Shown here one piece after another: positions 26,425 through 35,149 of a stretch of DNA of 50,950 bases. Numbering within the stretch: the first letter of the stretch is position 1; every line of letters starts with the position of its first letter. The position numbers and the translations under genes are program-made. Source of the DNA: Clostridia bacterium (GTDB lineage Bacteria > Bacillota_A > Clostridia > Christensenellales > Aristaeellaceae). The stretch lies in the NCBI GenBank assembly GCA_017412025.1, contig JAFQOY010000138.1:1-50950 (forward strand), given 5' to 3'. Below the pieces are notes generated by a model that was not told where the DNA came from, did not search any database, and worked only from the letters and a program-made list of their open reading frames with translations.

Positions 26425-27616
26425 AAAACCATGCATTGTCCTCGGTGTTACCGGGGGCATTGCTGTATATAAGGCTTGCGAGCTGCTTCGTCTGCTGCAA
26501 AAGCAGGGCATGGACGTCTTTGTGGTGATGACGAAAAACGCGTGCGAGTTTGTGTCTGCGCTGACATTTGAAACGCTTTCCGGTCATCCTGTCGCTGTGG
26601 ATACGTTTGACCGGCCTGCAACGTGGGAGGTAGAGCATATTGCGCTGGCCAAGCGGGCGGATCTGTTTCTGATTGCGCCGGCAACCGCTAACATCATCGG
26701 GAAAATGGCCTGCGGAATTGCGGATGATATGCTGTCTACAACGGTCATGGCTACACGTGCGCCGGTGATGATTGCGCCGGCGATGAATACCGGCATGTGG
26801 GAAAACGCTGCGACACAACATAATATGAAAGTTCTCCGTGAGCGGGGCGTTCATGTGGTCGCGCCTGCCTGCGGCTATCTGGCCTGCGGGGATACCGGGG
26901 CAGGCAAGCTCGAGGATGTGAGCGTGATCGCGCAGCGGGCTGCTGAGCTGCTTTTGAAGAAAAAGGACATGCAGGGCCTTCGCGTCATGGTGACGGCCGG
27001 TCCTACGAGAGAGGCGCTCGATCCGGTCCGGTATATTTCCAACCGGTCTTCCGGCAAGATGGGGTATGCGATCGCCCGCGCGGCGCAGCAGCGCGGCGCA
27101 GAGGTGACGCTGCTTTCCGGCCCGGTATCGCTTGACTGCCCGCCCGGCGTTCAGCTTGTGCCGTTTATGACAACGCAGGACCTGATGGACTGCGCTGTTG
27201 AGCATGCCGCGCAGCAGGACATCGTCATTCAGGCTGCAGCGCCTGCGGATTACAGGGCGGCGGAAGTGGCTGCGCAGAAGATCAAGAAGCAGGACGGGGC
27301 GGATATGGTCATCCGTCTTGCGGAGAATCCGGACGTCGCTGCCGCCATCGGCAGGACGAAGCGGAGCGATCAGACCTTTGTCGGCTTTGCGGCAGAGACG
27401 AACGATGTGCTCGCGCATGCGCAGGGAAAGCTGAAGAAGAAGAACCTTGATATGATCGTTGCAAACGATGTGACGAAGCCGGGCGCGGGCTTTGACGTTA
27501 ACACCAACATTGTGACGTTTGTCACGCAGGATGAGATCTGTGAGCTGCCGATGCTGACCAAGAACGAGGTGGCAGACCGCATCCTTGACAGGATTCTGAT
27601 GCTCCGCTCAAGATAA
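26414..27616 (+). CDS. coaBC: Bifunctional phosphopantothenoylcysteine decarboxylase/synthetase
   Basis: A 400-residue bifunctional enzyme for two steps of coenzyme A synthesis. The N-terminal flavoprotein CoaC has GVTGGIAVYKA (11-21), catalytic His75, PAMNTGMW (122-129) and Cys158 in the GYLACGDTG loop. CoaB begins near 188 with VMVTAGPTREALDPVRYISNRSSGKMG and uses CTP to join 4'-phosphopantothenate and cysteine. Its start overlaps the end of rpoZ; no strong ribosome site is visible, suggesting coupled translation. In Bacillus subtilis priA follows coaBC; here a terminator does. Confidence 0.95.
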   Translation: MPSKKPCIVLGVTGGIAVYKACELLRLLQKQGMDVFVVMTKNACEFVSALTFETLSGHPVAVDTFDRPATWEVEHIALAKRADLFLIAPATANIIGKMACGIADDMLSTTVMATRAPVMIAPAMNTGMWENAATQHNMKVLRERGVHVVAPACGYLACGDTGAGKLEDVSVIAQRAAELLLKKKDMQGLRVMVTAGPTREALDPVRYISNRSSGKMGYAIARAAQQRGAEVTLLSGPVSLDCPPGVQLVPFMTTQDLMDCAVEHAAQQDIVIQAAAPADYRAAEVAAQKIKKQDGADMVIRLAENPDVAAAIGRTKRSDQTFVGFAAETNDVLAHAQGKLKKKNLDMIVANDVTKPGAGFDVNTNIVTFVTQDEICELPMLTKNEVADRILDRILMLRSR

Positions 27617-27635
27617 CCGCATGCTGAATGGAAAG

Positions 27636-27669
27636 ACTGCTGATTTGTTCGGGAATCGGCAGTTTTTTT
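27636..27669 (+). terminator. Terminator after coaBC
   Basis: ACTGCTGATT (27636-27645) pairs with AATCGGCAGT (27654-27663), with one G-U pair, around an 8-base loop and is followed by TTTTTTG. Confidence 0.85.
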
Positions 27670-27678
27670 GTTGTTTTG

Positions 27679-27690
27679 ATGCGTTTTATG
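27679..27690 (+). repeat. 12-base direct repeat, copy 1 (possible operator)
   Basis: ATGCGTTTTATG lies upstream of the -35 element at 27701. An identical copy is at 27710, 31 bases away start to start, which places both copies on one face of the helix. Confidence 0.7.
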
Positions 27691-27700
27691 ATCGTGAATC

Positions 27701-27729
27701 TTGACTCAAATGCGTTTTATGCATATAAT
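27701..27729 (+). promoter_or_regulatory. Sigma-A-type promoter for the small exported protein
   Basis: TTGACT (27701-27706) and a perfect TATAAT (27724-27729) are separated by 17 bases. The spacer contains the second copy of the 12-base repeat. The predicted start near 27736 gives a leader of about 60 bases. Confidence 0.8.
27710..27721 (+). repeat. 12-base direct repeat, copy 2 (inside promoter spacer)
   Basis: ATGCGTTTTATG repeats exactly the sequence at 27679 and fills most of the spacer between the -35 and -10 elements, where a bound protein would cover the promoter. Confidence 0.7.
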
Positions 27730-27794
27730 GATGGATAATGCATGATTAAATAGGGGTTATTTTAACCTGAAGCGATGCGGAAGGAGGGAAGAGC

Positions 27795-28154
27795 ATGATG
27801 AACAGAAGCGTCCGGAAGATGGTTTTCGCTGCGGCCGTGACGTTGTTTGTCTGCCTGTTTCTCTCCGGCAGTCCGCGCCTGATTGCCGGCAGGGAAGAAT
27901 TGCCCGAAACGCGTCCGCTTCATTCGGTATGCGCCGTCCCTTCATATCTGACCAACGGAACTGTACGTCATGAGGAAAACGGGTGCGCGTCTTTCGGCGA
28001 ACAGACGCTTCAGCGCCGCCCGTTTTCTGTGGTTGTCAGATGTCAGGATCCGGTGAATCCGGTTCTCAGCGACGCCAATGGAAACGTCCTTGGCTGCCGC
28101 AGCTATATGCACGAGGTTTATCAGGCGTTTGTGCTCAGTGACGGTTTTGCATAG
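27795..28154 (+). CDS. Small exported protein with four cysteines, unknown function
   Basis: A 119-residue protein I do not recognise. Residues 1-31 form a signal peptide (basic start, hydrophobic AAAVTLFVCLFLSG, possible cleavage near IAG-RE). The mature part of about 88 residues has four cysteines, in SVCAVP, NGCASF, VRCQDP and LGCRSY contexts, which could form two disulfides outside the cell. AAGGAGGG lies six bases before the ATG. It has its own strong promoter and sits alone between coaBC and secD, where priA is found in other Bacillota. Codon use looks like its neighbours. Confidence 0.75.
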   Translation: MMNRSVRKMVFAAAVTLFVCLFLSGSPRLIAGREELPETRPLHSVCAVPSYLTNGTVRHEENGCASFGEQTLQRRPFSVVVRCQDPVNPVLSDANGNVLGCRSYMHEVYQAFVLSDGFA

Positions 28155-28204
28155 GATCACCATTCTCTGTGCAATAACCGATCAACGATATGTAAGAGAG
28201 GAAC

Positions 28205-29473
28205 ATGAACATGGCGAAAAAGAATGCTAAGCCGAAGAATCCGCGCACGCGTGCGCTCGTGTCTCTGGTTGCCATCCTGGTGGTTGTCGCTGTCTGCGGA
28301 TATGTGGCGCTGTTTGGCATTGGCAAGGGCACGATGATCAACTACCTCAAGCCCTGGGGCGAAGCGATCAGCCTGGGTCTTGACCTGCGCGGCGGCGTTT
28401 ACACCGTTTACGCAGCTGAGGATGATGGAACGGAAGATTTCCAGACCAAGATGGATTCCACCATCGGTATCCTGACCAGCCGTCTGACCCGTCAGGGCTT
28501 CACTGAAGCGACCGTGACCCGTCAGGGCACTGACCGCATCCGTGTGGAAATCCCGAACGTCTCTGATCCGAATGAAATCCTGCGCATCATCGGCACCCCG
28601 GCGCAGCTGTATTTCGTCGATGAAGCCGGCAACAACCTGCTGGAGGGCGCGATGATCAAGAACGCACAGGCTTCTCAGGATGAGAACGGCCAGCCGTGTG
28701 TCTCCTTCGAGCTCAACGACGAGGGCGCCAGGCTCTTTGCCGAGGCGACCGCTGCCAATCTGAACAAGACCATCTCCATCACGCTCGACGGCGAAGTGAT
28801 CTCCGCTCCGACCGTCAATTCCGTGATTGCCGGCGGTCAGGGACAGATCACCGGTAACTTTACCGCTGAGGAAGCCAAGAGCCTGGCGACGCTGATTCTC
28901 TCCGGCGCGCTGCCGCTGAACCTGACGCAGCTGGAGGTCAGCGCGATCTCCGCTACGCTGGGCGTCGAGGCGCTTGACAAGGCTGTTCTCGCCGGCGTGA
29001 TCGGCGTGGCGCTGGTTATGCTCTTCATGCTTTTCCGTTATCGTATCTGCGGCCTTGTTGCCGATATCGCGCTGACCATCTACATCATGATCGTGGTGCT
29101 GCTGCTGGCGCTGACCGGAGCGCAGCTGACCCTGCCGGGCGTTGCGGGTATCATCCTGGGTATCGGCATGGCGGTTGACGCGAACGTCGTGATCTTCGAG
29201 CGTATCCGTGAGGAGCTTACTGTCGGTCGTCCGCTGCCGTCCTCCATCAAGAAGGGCTTCTCTCATGCGCTTTCCGCGATCATTGACGCGAACATCACGA
29301 CGATCATCGCGGCGGTTGTGCTCTATGCCTTTGGTACCGGAACCATCCGCGGCTTCGCACTGACGCTGGGCATCAGCGTTGTGACCTCTATGTTCACCGC
29401 GATCTTTGTCACCCATAAGCTGCTGGATATCTTTGCCGATCTGGGCATCAAGAACCAGAAGCTCTACGTGTGA
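28205..29473 (+). CDS. secD: Protein translocase subunit SecD
   Basis: A 422-residue RND-like membrane protein that assists late steps of Sec export. An N-terminal membrane segment (about 17-36) is followed by the LGLDLRGGVYTVY block, a large external domain (PNVSDPNEILRIIGTPAQLYF; IAGGQGQITGNFTAEEAKSLATLILSGALP), and then five helices containing GMAVDANVVIFERIREE. It is shorter than E. coli SecD, as usual in Clostridia. secF follows after 20 bases. No yajC is present upstream. Confidence 0.96.
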   Translation: MNMAKKNAKPKNPRTRALVSLVAILVVVAVCGYVALFGIGKGTMINYLKPWGEAISLGLDLRGGVYTVYAAEDDGTEDFQTKMDSTIGILTSRLTRQGFTEATVTRQGTDRIRVEIPNVSDPNEILRIIGTPAQLYFVDEAGNNLLEGAMIKNAQASQDENGQPCVSFELNDEGARLFAEATAANLNKTISITLDGEVISAPTVNSVIAGGQGQITGNFTAEEAKSLATLILSGALPLNLTQLEVSAISATLGVEALDKAVLAGVIGVALVMLFMLFRYRICGLVADIALTIYIMIVVLLLALTGAQLTLPGVAGIILGIGMAVDANVVIFERIREELTVGRPLPSSIKKGFSHALSAIIDANITTIIAAVVLYAFGTGTIRGFALTLGISVVTSMFTAIFVTHKLLDIFADLGIKNQKLYV

Positions 29474-29493
29474 TAGCGCAGGAGGGAATTGAC

Positions 29494-30387
29494 ATGAAAT
29501 TTGAAATGAAGAATCGCCTCAAGCCGTGCCTTGCGGTTTCCGTCGCCATCATGGCGATTGCGCTCGTCATGACCATGATGGGCATGGGCATGAATCTGGG
29601 TATCGACTTCACCGGCGGCACCCTGATGACCTACAACATGGGCGCCGAGTTCAGCTCGGATGACGTCGCGGCTGCGCTTGCCGAGTGCGGCATTTCCGAC
29701 GCGCAGATCGCAAAGACCGGCGAAGAGAATACGCAGGTGCAGATCCGCATCAGCGATGTGGAGAACACCGATGACCTGCGTACGCAGATGGAAGAGAAGC
29801 TTGCAGCCTCCTATCCGGACATCGAGTACGTGGATATCGTCCGCGTCGGCGCCGTCGTCGGTTCCGAGCTCATCAGCAACGCGATCAAGAGCCTGACGAT
29901 CGCTGCTGTCCTGATGCTGATCTACATCGCGTTCCGCTTTGATCTGTATTCCGGTATTGCCGCTGTGCTCGGCCTCGTGCACGACGTTGCGATCATGATG
30001 TCCTTCGTCGTGATCCTGCGCAGCATGATCCGCGTGGAGACCACCTTTATTGCGGCGCTGCTGACGATTGTCGGCTATTCTATCAATAATACGATCATCA
30101 TCTTTGACCGTATCCGTGAGAACTCCCACAAGAACGGCGTGCGTCAGCTGCCGCGCGAGCAGATCGTGAACCTCTCCGTTAAGGAGTCCCTGCCGCGTAC
30201 GGTCAACACCACCATCACCACGCTGCTGACTGTCGTCACCCTCTACATTCTGGGCGTCGATTCCATCAAGCAGTTTGCGCTTCCGCTGATCATTGGCATG
30301 GTGGCCGGTATCTACTCCGCCAACATGATCAATGGTTATGTCTGGGCTGCGCTGCTTGACTGGCGCAAGAAGGCCAGGAAGGCGTAA
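29494..30387 (+). CDS. secF: Protein translocase subunit SecF
   Basis: A 297-residue partner of SecD. It has the GIDFTGGTLM block after the first helix and the GYSINNTIIIFDRIREN block in the second half, with six predicted membrane segments. The ORF opens earlier with a weak codon at 29470, but ATG 29494 has AGGAGGG seven bases upstream. A strong terminator follows. Confidence 0.96.
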   Translation: MKFEMKNRLKPCLAVSVAIMAIALVMTMMGMGMNLGIDFTGGTLMTYNMGAEFSSDDVAAALAECGISDAQIAKTGEENTQVQIRISDVENTDDLRTQMEEKLAASYPDIEYVDIVRVGAVVGSELISNAIKSLTIAAVLMLIYIAFRFDLYSGIAAVLGLVHDVAIMMSFVVILRSMIRVETTFIAALLTIVGYSINNTIIIFDRIRENSHKNGVRQLPREQIVNLSVKESLPRTVNTTITTLLTVVTLYILGVDSIKQFALPLIIGMVAGIYSANMINGYVWAALLDWRKKARKA

Positions 30388-30398
30388 AGCTTCACGTG

Positions 30399-30440
30399 AG
30401 GGCGGGCATTTCGCCCGCCCTTGCGGTATTTTGTTTTATT
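30399..30440 (+). terminator. Terminator after secF
   Basis: Perfect 9-base GC-rich arms, AGGGCGGGC (30399-30407) and GCCCGCCCT (30413-30421), close a 5-base ATTTC loop. A T-rich stretch (TATTTTGTTTTATT) follows after a short gap. Confidence 0.8.
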
Positions 30441-30457
30441 TTGATCTGATTATGCCA

Positions 30458-30497
30458 TGCTTGGCGATGAACATGGATGCATGTTTATCGCCAAGCA
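30458..30497. repeat. 40-base near-perfect inverted repeat in the recJ leader
   Basis: TGCTTGGCGATGAACATG (30458-30475) and CATGTTTATCGCCAAGCA (30480-30497) are complementary over 18 bases except one position, which would be a G-U pair in RNA. The loop is GATG. No T tract follows on either strand, so it is not an ordinary terminator. It ends eight bases before the recJ ribosome site (AAAGGAGG at 30505-30512). Confidence 0.85.
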
Positions 30498-30518
30498 CGA
30501 CAGGAAAGGAGGCTGCAC

Positions 30519-32909
30519 ATGCTCAGATTTGTGCCCAAGCATGCACAGCGGCGGGAGATTCCGGCGGATATCCGTTCCCTTGGCGTGCCGGACAGGCTGC
30601 TGGAGCTGCTGCTTGATCGCGGTATTGATACGCCGGATAAAATCGAGCGGTATCTTCATCCGAAGATGGATGATCTGTATGACCCGATGCTCATGCAGGA
30701 TATGGATAAAGCGGTTGCAGTCATCCGTGACGCCGTGAAGAAGGGCGAAAAAATCGTAGTCTTCGGAGATTATGATGTGGATGGCGTGACGGCCACAGCT
30801 ATTCTCCTTACGTATTTGAAAAAGCAGGGAGCCAGCGTCGATTTCTATATTCCGGACAGGCATGGTGAAGGCTACGGATTGAACAAGTCCGCAGTCAGTC
30901 AGATTGCTGCCGGAGCAAAGCTGCTCATTACGGTTGACTGCGGCATTACCTGCCCCGAGGAGGTTGCGCTTGCGCGGCAGCTGGGCATGCGTGTGATTGT
31001 AACGGATCATCATCAGCTCGGGCCTCAGCTGCCTGTCTGCGAGGCTGTGCTCAATCCGCTTCTTGGTCATTATCCGTTCAGACGCCTGTGCGGCGCCGGC
31101 GTTGCGTTCAAGCTGGTGCAGGCGCTTGGCGGCATGGAAGCGATTGAATCCCTGTGGGAGCTTGCTGCCATGGCGACGATCGCGGATATTGTTCCTCTGG
31201 TGGATGAAAACCGGGTGATTGTTGCATTTGGCCTTCGCGCCATGGCGCGAACGCAGCGCCCCGGACTGATTGCCCTGATGGAATCCTCGGGCGTGGATGG
31301 AAAAAACGTATCTGCGTCCGACGTAGCTTTCCGCATGGCGCCCCGCATCAATGCCGGCGGCAGGCTTGCGCTTGCCTCGCGCGGCGTGGAACTGCTGACG
31401 ACCAGAAGAATCGATACCGCCAGAGAGATTGCGGCTGAACTTGATCAGGATAACAATAAAAGACGTGAACTGGAATTGGAGATCTTTGCGCAGGCGGATG
31501 CGCTTGTGCGCAGTGAGATTGATTTCCAGGAGGAGCGGGCTATTGTTGTCTGTCAGACTGGCTGGAATCCCGGCGTCATCGGTCTGGCGGCGTCCAGGCT
31601 GGTGGAAAAATACAAGTGGCCTGCGATTCTGCTGGCGCAGGATGGCGACGTCTGTGTGGGCTCTGCGCGCTCCATTCCCGGCGTGGATATCCATGCAGCC
31701 ATGCAGACCTGCAGGGATCTGTTCGTCCGCTTTGGCGGCCATGCGCAGGCTGCTGGATTGACAATAGAAAAAAAGAATGTCGAGGCGTTCAGACGCCGCC
31801 TTACGCAGGCCATCCTCAGACAGTCTGAACCGGAAGCCTTTATTCCAACGGAGGAATACGATCTGGAGCTGGAGCTTTCGGAGATGACTGAGGAGCTTGT
31901 CGACGCCTTTGCGGCCATGCAGCCCACAGGATTTGGCAATCCCGCGCCGGTGTTCTGCGTGCGCGGCGTGCATACGACGGATATTCGTACCATCGGAAAG
32001 GACGGCGCGCACCTTCGCATGCGCCTGAGCAGCGGCGCGGAGATGCGCAATGCCATCGGATTTCGGATGGGCGATCGCGCCGCTTCTATGCCGGAGGTGA
32101 TTGAGGCCGTCGTCGGCGTGTCGATCAATCAGTGGCAGGATAAGAGAAGCGTTCAGTGTGAGCTGCGCCAGTTTCAGGCGTATATGCCTGCAAAGGCGTT
32201 TCTGTCCGAGTGCCAGCGCCGGGAGAATGAAATTGACGCTTCAATGATCCGCGTCCTTGCGGATAAAAAGCAGGCGGAGAGCGGCGCGTCCGTAGAGCGC
32301 ATGACGCTTGAACAGGCGAAAAAGATCCTTGCTGAAGAATCGCTGACCTGTTATCAGGGTACGCTTCTTTGCGTGCATACGATTCCGGCGCTGAAGATGC
32401 TCAATATCCATCTGGCCATTCTGCATGCGCAGCTTGACTATGCCGTGCATGTGCTCGATGATATCCGGAGCTTTAATACGCTGGTCATGGCGCCTGAATG
32501 GAAACGGCTCAACTGCTGCCCCAGGACGATTGTCGCGCTTGACGGTTTTCTTTGCAGCGAGGAACGTCAGGAAGCGGTTTCCTGTTTTCCGCAGGCGAGG
32601 ATCATCGAGGTGACGGATATGCGCCTGCATGGCGCAAATGCCGCTGCGAGGCTGCTGCCGGAGGATGAGAGCCTCCGTGCGCTGTATCGTACGCTGCGCC
32701 AGCGCGAACGAATGGAATATACGCTTGATTCGCTGTCCCGCGAGACGGGGCTGAGCGTCAGTTCCGTGCTCTGTGCGCTTGAGATTTTCAGTGAGCTTTC
32801 GCTGCTTGAGTTTTCTCAGCAGCCGTTCCGATACCGCCTGATTCCAAGCGGACGCGTTTCGCTGGAGTCGAGCAATCTGAGGACAAAGCTGATCAGCATG
32901 AAGGGTTAA
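30519..32909 (+). CDS. recJ: Single-stranded-DNA-specific exonuclease RecJ
   Basis: A 796-residue DHH-family 5'-3' exonuclease for recombination and mismatch repair. Motif I is GDYDVDGVTAT (83-93) and the DHH motif lies in IVTDHHQLG near 163. The DHHA1 region follows (GWNPGVIGLAASRLVEKYKWPAI; RFGGHAQAAGLTI), with the OB domain (FGNPAPVFCVRG) and a long C-terminal region ending in a winged-helix-like segment. The length matches Bacillus RecJ (about 786). An earlier ATG at 30477 lies inside the inverted repeat; ATG 30519 has AAAGGAGG. relA follows 16 bases after the stop. Confidence 0.95.
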   Translation: MLRFVPKHAQRREIPADIRSLGVPDRLLELLLDRGIDTPDKIERYLHPKMDDLYDPMLMQDMDKAVAVIRDAVKKGEKIVVFGDYDVDGVTATAILLTYLKKQGASVDFYIPDRHGEGYGLNKSAVSQIAAGAKLLITVDCGITCPEEVALARQLGMRVIVTDHHQLGPQLPVCEAVLNPLLGHYPFRRLCGAGVAFKLVQALGGMEAIESLWELAAMATIADIVPLVDENRVIVAFGLRAMARTQRPGLIALMESSGVDGKNVSASDVAFRMAPRINAGGRLALASRGVELLTTRRIDTAREIAAELDQDNNKRRELELEIFAQADALVRSEIDFQEERAIVVCQTGWNPGVIGLAASRLVEKYKWPAILLAQDGDVCVGSARSIPGVDIHAAMQTCRDLFVRFGGHAQAAGLTIEKKNVEAFRRRLTQAILRQSEPEAFIPTEEYDLELELSEMTEELVDAFAAMQPTGFGNPAPVFCVRGVHTTDIRTIGKDGAHLRMRLSSGAEMRNAIGFRMGDRAASMPEVIEAVVGVSINQWQDKRSVQCELRQFQAYMPAKAFLSECQRRENEIDASMIRVLADKKQAESGASVERMTLEQAKKILAEESLTCYQGTLLCVHTIPALKMLNIHLAILHAQLDYAVHVLDDIRSFNTLVMAPEWKRLNCCPRTIVALDGFLCSEERQEAVSCFPQARIIEVTDMRLHGANAAARLLPEDESLRALYRTLRQRERMEYTLDSLSRETGLSVSSVLCALEIFSELSLLEFSQQPFRYRLIPSGRVSLESSNLRTKLISMKG

Positions 32910-32925
32910 GAGGAGGGATACCGGT

Positions 32926-35115
32926 TTGACGCAGGAAGAGTGCAAGTCTTTGGAAGAGCTTGTATCCATTATGGTAAAGTACCATCCGGATACGAATGTC
33001 GGGCTCGTGGAGAAGGCGTATCATTTTGCACAGAAGGCCCATGCAGGGCAGATGCGTAAGTCGGGCGAGCCATACTTTATGCATCCGCTTACAGTTGCAG
33101 GTATTCTGGCCAGGCTGATGCTTGATGCGCCGACGATTGCCGCCGGTCTGCTTCACGATACGGTTGAGGATTGCGAAGAGGTCACGCTTGAGGTTGTGAC
33201 AAAGGAGTTTGGTCAGGAGGTTGCGCTGCTTGTCGACGGCGTAACCAAGCTCAAACGCCTTGATTTTTCTTCGCGCGTCGAGCAGCAGGCGGAATCGATC
33301 CGCAAGATGATTCTTGCGATGAGCAAGGATATTCGGGTCGTGCTGATCAAGCTGGCAGACCGCATGCACAACATGCGCACGCTGAAAGCTCAGTCGCCAG
33401 CCAGCCAGCGCCGCATCGCACAGGAAACGCTTGACATCTATGCGCCGCTTGCGCACAGGCTCGGCGTTTACAAGATCAAGCAGGAGCTTGAGGATCTGTG
33501 TCTGAGATACCTGGATCCCGAGGGATATCAGAACCTGATTGTCAAGGTCGGCATGAAGCGTGCCGAGCGCGAGGAGAACATCCAGACGGTGATGCGGATT
33601 CTGGGCGAAAAGATCAAAGAGATGAATATCCGCTTTGAGATCGATGGCCGCCCGAAGCATTTTTACAGCATCTACCGCAAAATGGTGCTGCAGAACAAAC
33701 CGTTTGAACAGATCTTTGATCTGATTGCGCTTCGCGTTCTGGTGGACAGCGTACAGGATTGCTACGCCGTACTGGGTATTGTCCATACGCTCTGGAAGCA
33801 GATTCCCAACAGGTTCAAAGACTACATCTCCATGCCCAAGCCGAATATGTACCAGTCGCTGCATACGACTGTCGTCGGCGAAAACGGAATGCCCTTTGAA
33901 GTGCAGATCCGTACGCATGAAATGCATCGTATCGCCGAATACGGCATTGCGGCGCACTGGCGCTATAAGGAAGGCAAGCAGGCCACGGATGGCCTTGACA
34001 ACAAGCTGTACTGGCTCCGCCAGATTCTGGACTGGCAGAATGACATGCGCGACTCTGAGGAATTCATCAAGTCGCTCAAGGTCGATCTGTTCAGCGATGA
34101 GATTTTCGTCTTCACGCCGAAGGGCGAGATTGTCGATCTGCCGCGCGGAGCGACGCCGATCGACTTCGCCTATCGCATTCACAGCGCCGTTGGCAATAAG
34201 TGTGTAGGCGCAAAGGTGAACGGCAGGATTGTTACGCTTGATGCGCAGCTGGATACCGGAGATTTCGTTGAGATTATCACCCAGCAGAACAGCAAGGGCC
34301 CCAGCCGCGACTGGCTTAAGATCGTCAAAACGTCCCAGGCGAAGGCGAAAATCCGAAACTTCTACAAGAAAGAACTCAAGGATGAAAACATCGCAAACGG
34401 CAAGCAGATGCTTGAATACGAGGCCAAAAGGCAGTCCTCCAATCTGCCCAGCCTGCTGAAGCAGGAGTATCTGGATCCGATTCTGCGCAAGTTCTCCTTT
34501 GCAGACGTCAACGATCTGTACGCTGCAGTCGGCTGCGGCGGCATTACGTCTGCGCACGTCATCACCCGCCTCCGCGAAGAACAGAAGAGCCATGAAAAGC
34601 CGCTTGTTCCGCTCGTTCCGCGCGTGCCGGCGGAGTCGGTGCCTGTTTCCAAGGGGGATAGATCGTCCTCCAAGGAGGATATGGGTATTCGTGTCGCCGG
34701 CTTGCCGGGCTGCCAGGTGCATTTTGCCAAGTGCTGTACGCCGCTGCCGGGCGATGAGATCATCGGCTTTATCACACGCGGACGCGGCGTGACGATCCAT
34801 TCCCGCGAATGCGTGAACGTTCATCATGCGCAGGATCCGGAACGCTGGATTGATGCAGAGTGGTCTGATACCACGAATTCTTCCTATAACGGATCCCTGC
34901 AGATTCTGGCAGTTGACCGCAGCAATCTGCTTGCCGATCTGATGAGCTATTTGTCTGCTCAGAAGGTGACGGTGTCTGCGCTCAATGCGCGCGTCAACAA
35001 TAACCATACCTGCACGATTGAAATGACGCTTCAGGTTGCCAACAAGCAGGAGCTTGACTGGATCATCAAGCAGATTGCCAAGCGGCAGGATACGATAGAG
35101 ATTTTCCGCGTGTGA
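32926..35115 (+). CDS. relA: Bifunctional (p)ppGpp synthetase/hydrolase RelA/SpoT
   Basis: A 729-residue long RSH enzyme of the stringent response. The HD hydrolase domain has HAGQMRKSGEPYFMHP and the catalytic HDTVED (His77-Asp78). The synthetase domain has RPKHFYSIYRKM, the DLIALRVLVDS block and YQSLHTTVVG. TGS (FVFTPKGEIVDLPRGATPIDFAYRIHS) starts near 390 and an ACT domain ends the protein. Both active sites look intact, so it should make and degrade the alarmone. The start is TTG, set by AGGAGGGA. In Bacillus subtilis apt lies between recJ and relA; it is missing here. Confidence 0.96.
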   Translation: MTQEECKSLEELVSIMVKYHPDTNVGLVEKAYHFAQKAHAGQMRKSGEPYFMHPLTVAGILARLMLDAPTIAAGLLHDTVEDCEEVTLEVVTKEFGQEVALLVDGVTKLKRLDFSSRVEQQAESIRKMILAMSKDIRVVLIKLADRMHNMRTLKAQSPASQRRIAQETLDIYAPLAHRLGVYKIKQELEDLCLRYLDPEGYQNLIVKVGMKRAEREENIQTVMRILGEKIKEMNIRFEIDGRPKHFYSIYRKMVLQNKPFEQIFDLIALRVLVDSVQDCYAVLGIVHTLWKQIPNRFKDYISMPKPNMYQSLHTTVVGENGMPFEVQIRTHEMHRIAEYGIAAHWRYKEGKQATDGLDNKLYWLRQILDWQNDMRDSEEFIKSLKVDLFSDEIFVFTPKGEIVDLPRGATPIDFAYRIHSAVGNKCVGAKVNGRIVTLDAQLDTGDFVEIITQQNSKGPSRDWLKIVKTSQAKAKIRNFYKKELKDENIANGKQMLEYEAKRQSSNLPSLLKQEYLDPILRKFSFADVNDLYAAVGCGGITSAHVITRLREEQKSHEKPLVPLVPRVPAESVPVSKGDRSSSKEDMGIRVAGLPGCQVHFAKCCTPLPGDEIIGFITRGRGVTIHSRECVNVHHAQDPERWIDAEWSDTTNSSYNGSLQILAVDRSNLLADLMSYLSAQKVTVSALNARVNNNHTCTIEMTLQVANKQELDWIIKQIAKRQDTIEIFRV

Positions 35116-35149
35116 TTCCTGAGCGCGCGGAACGGAAAGAGGTTCAGAA

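Noticed and set aside
32893..35007. Minus-strand frame of 704 codons opposite relA
   Set aside because: The relA frame carries the HD, synthetase, TGS and ACT domains; the opposite frame is a composition effect.
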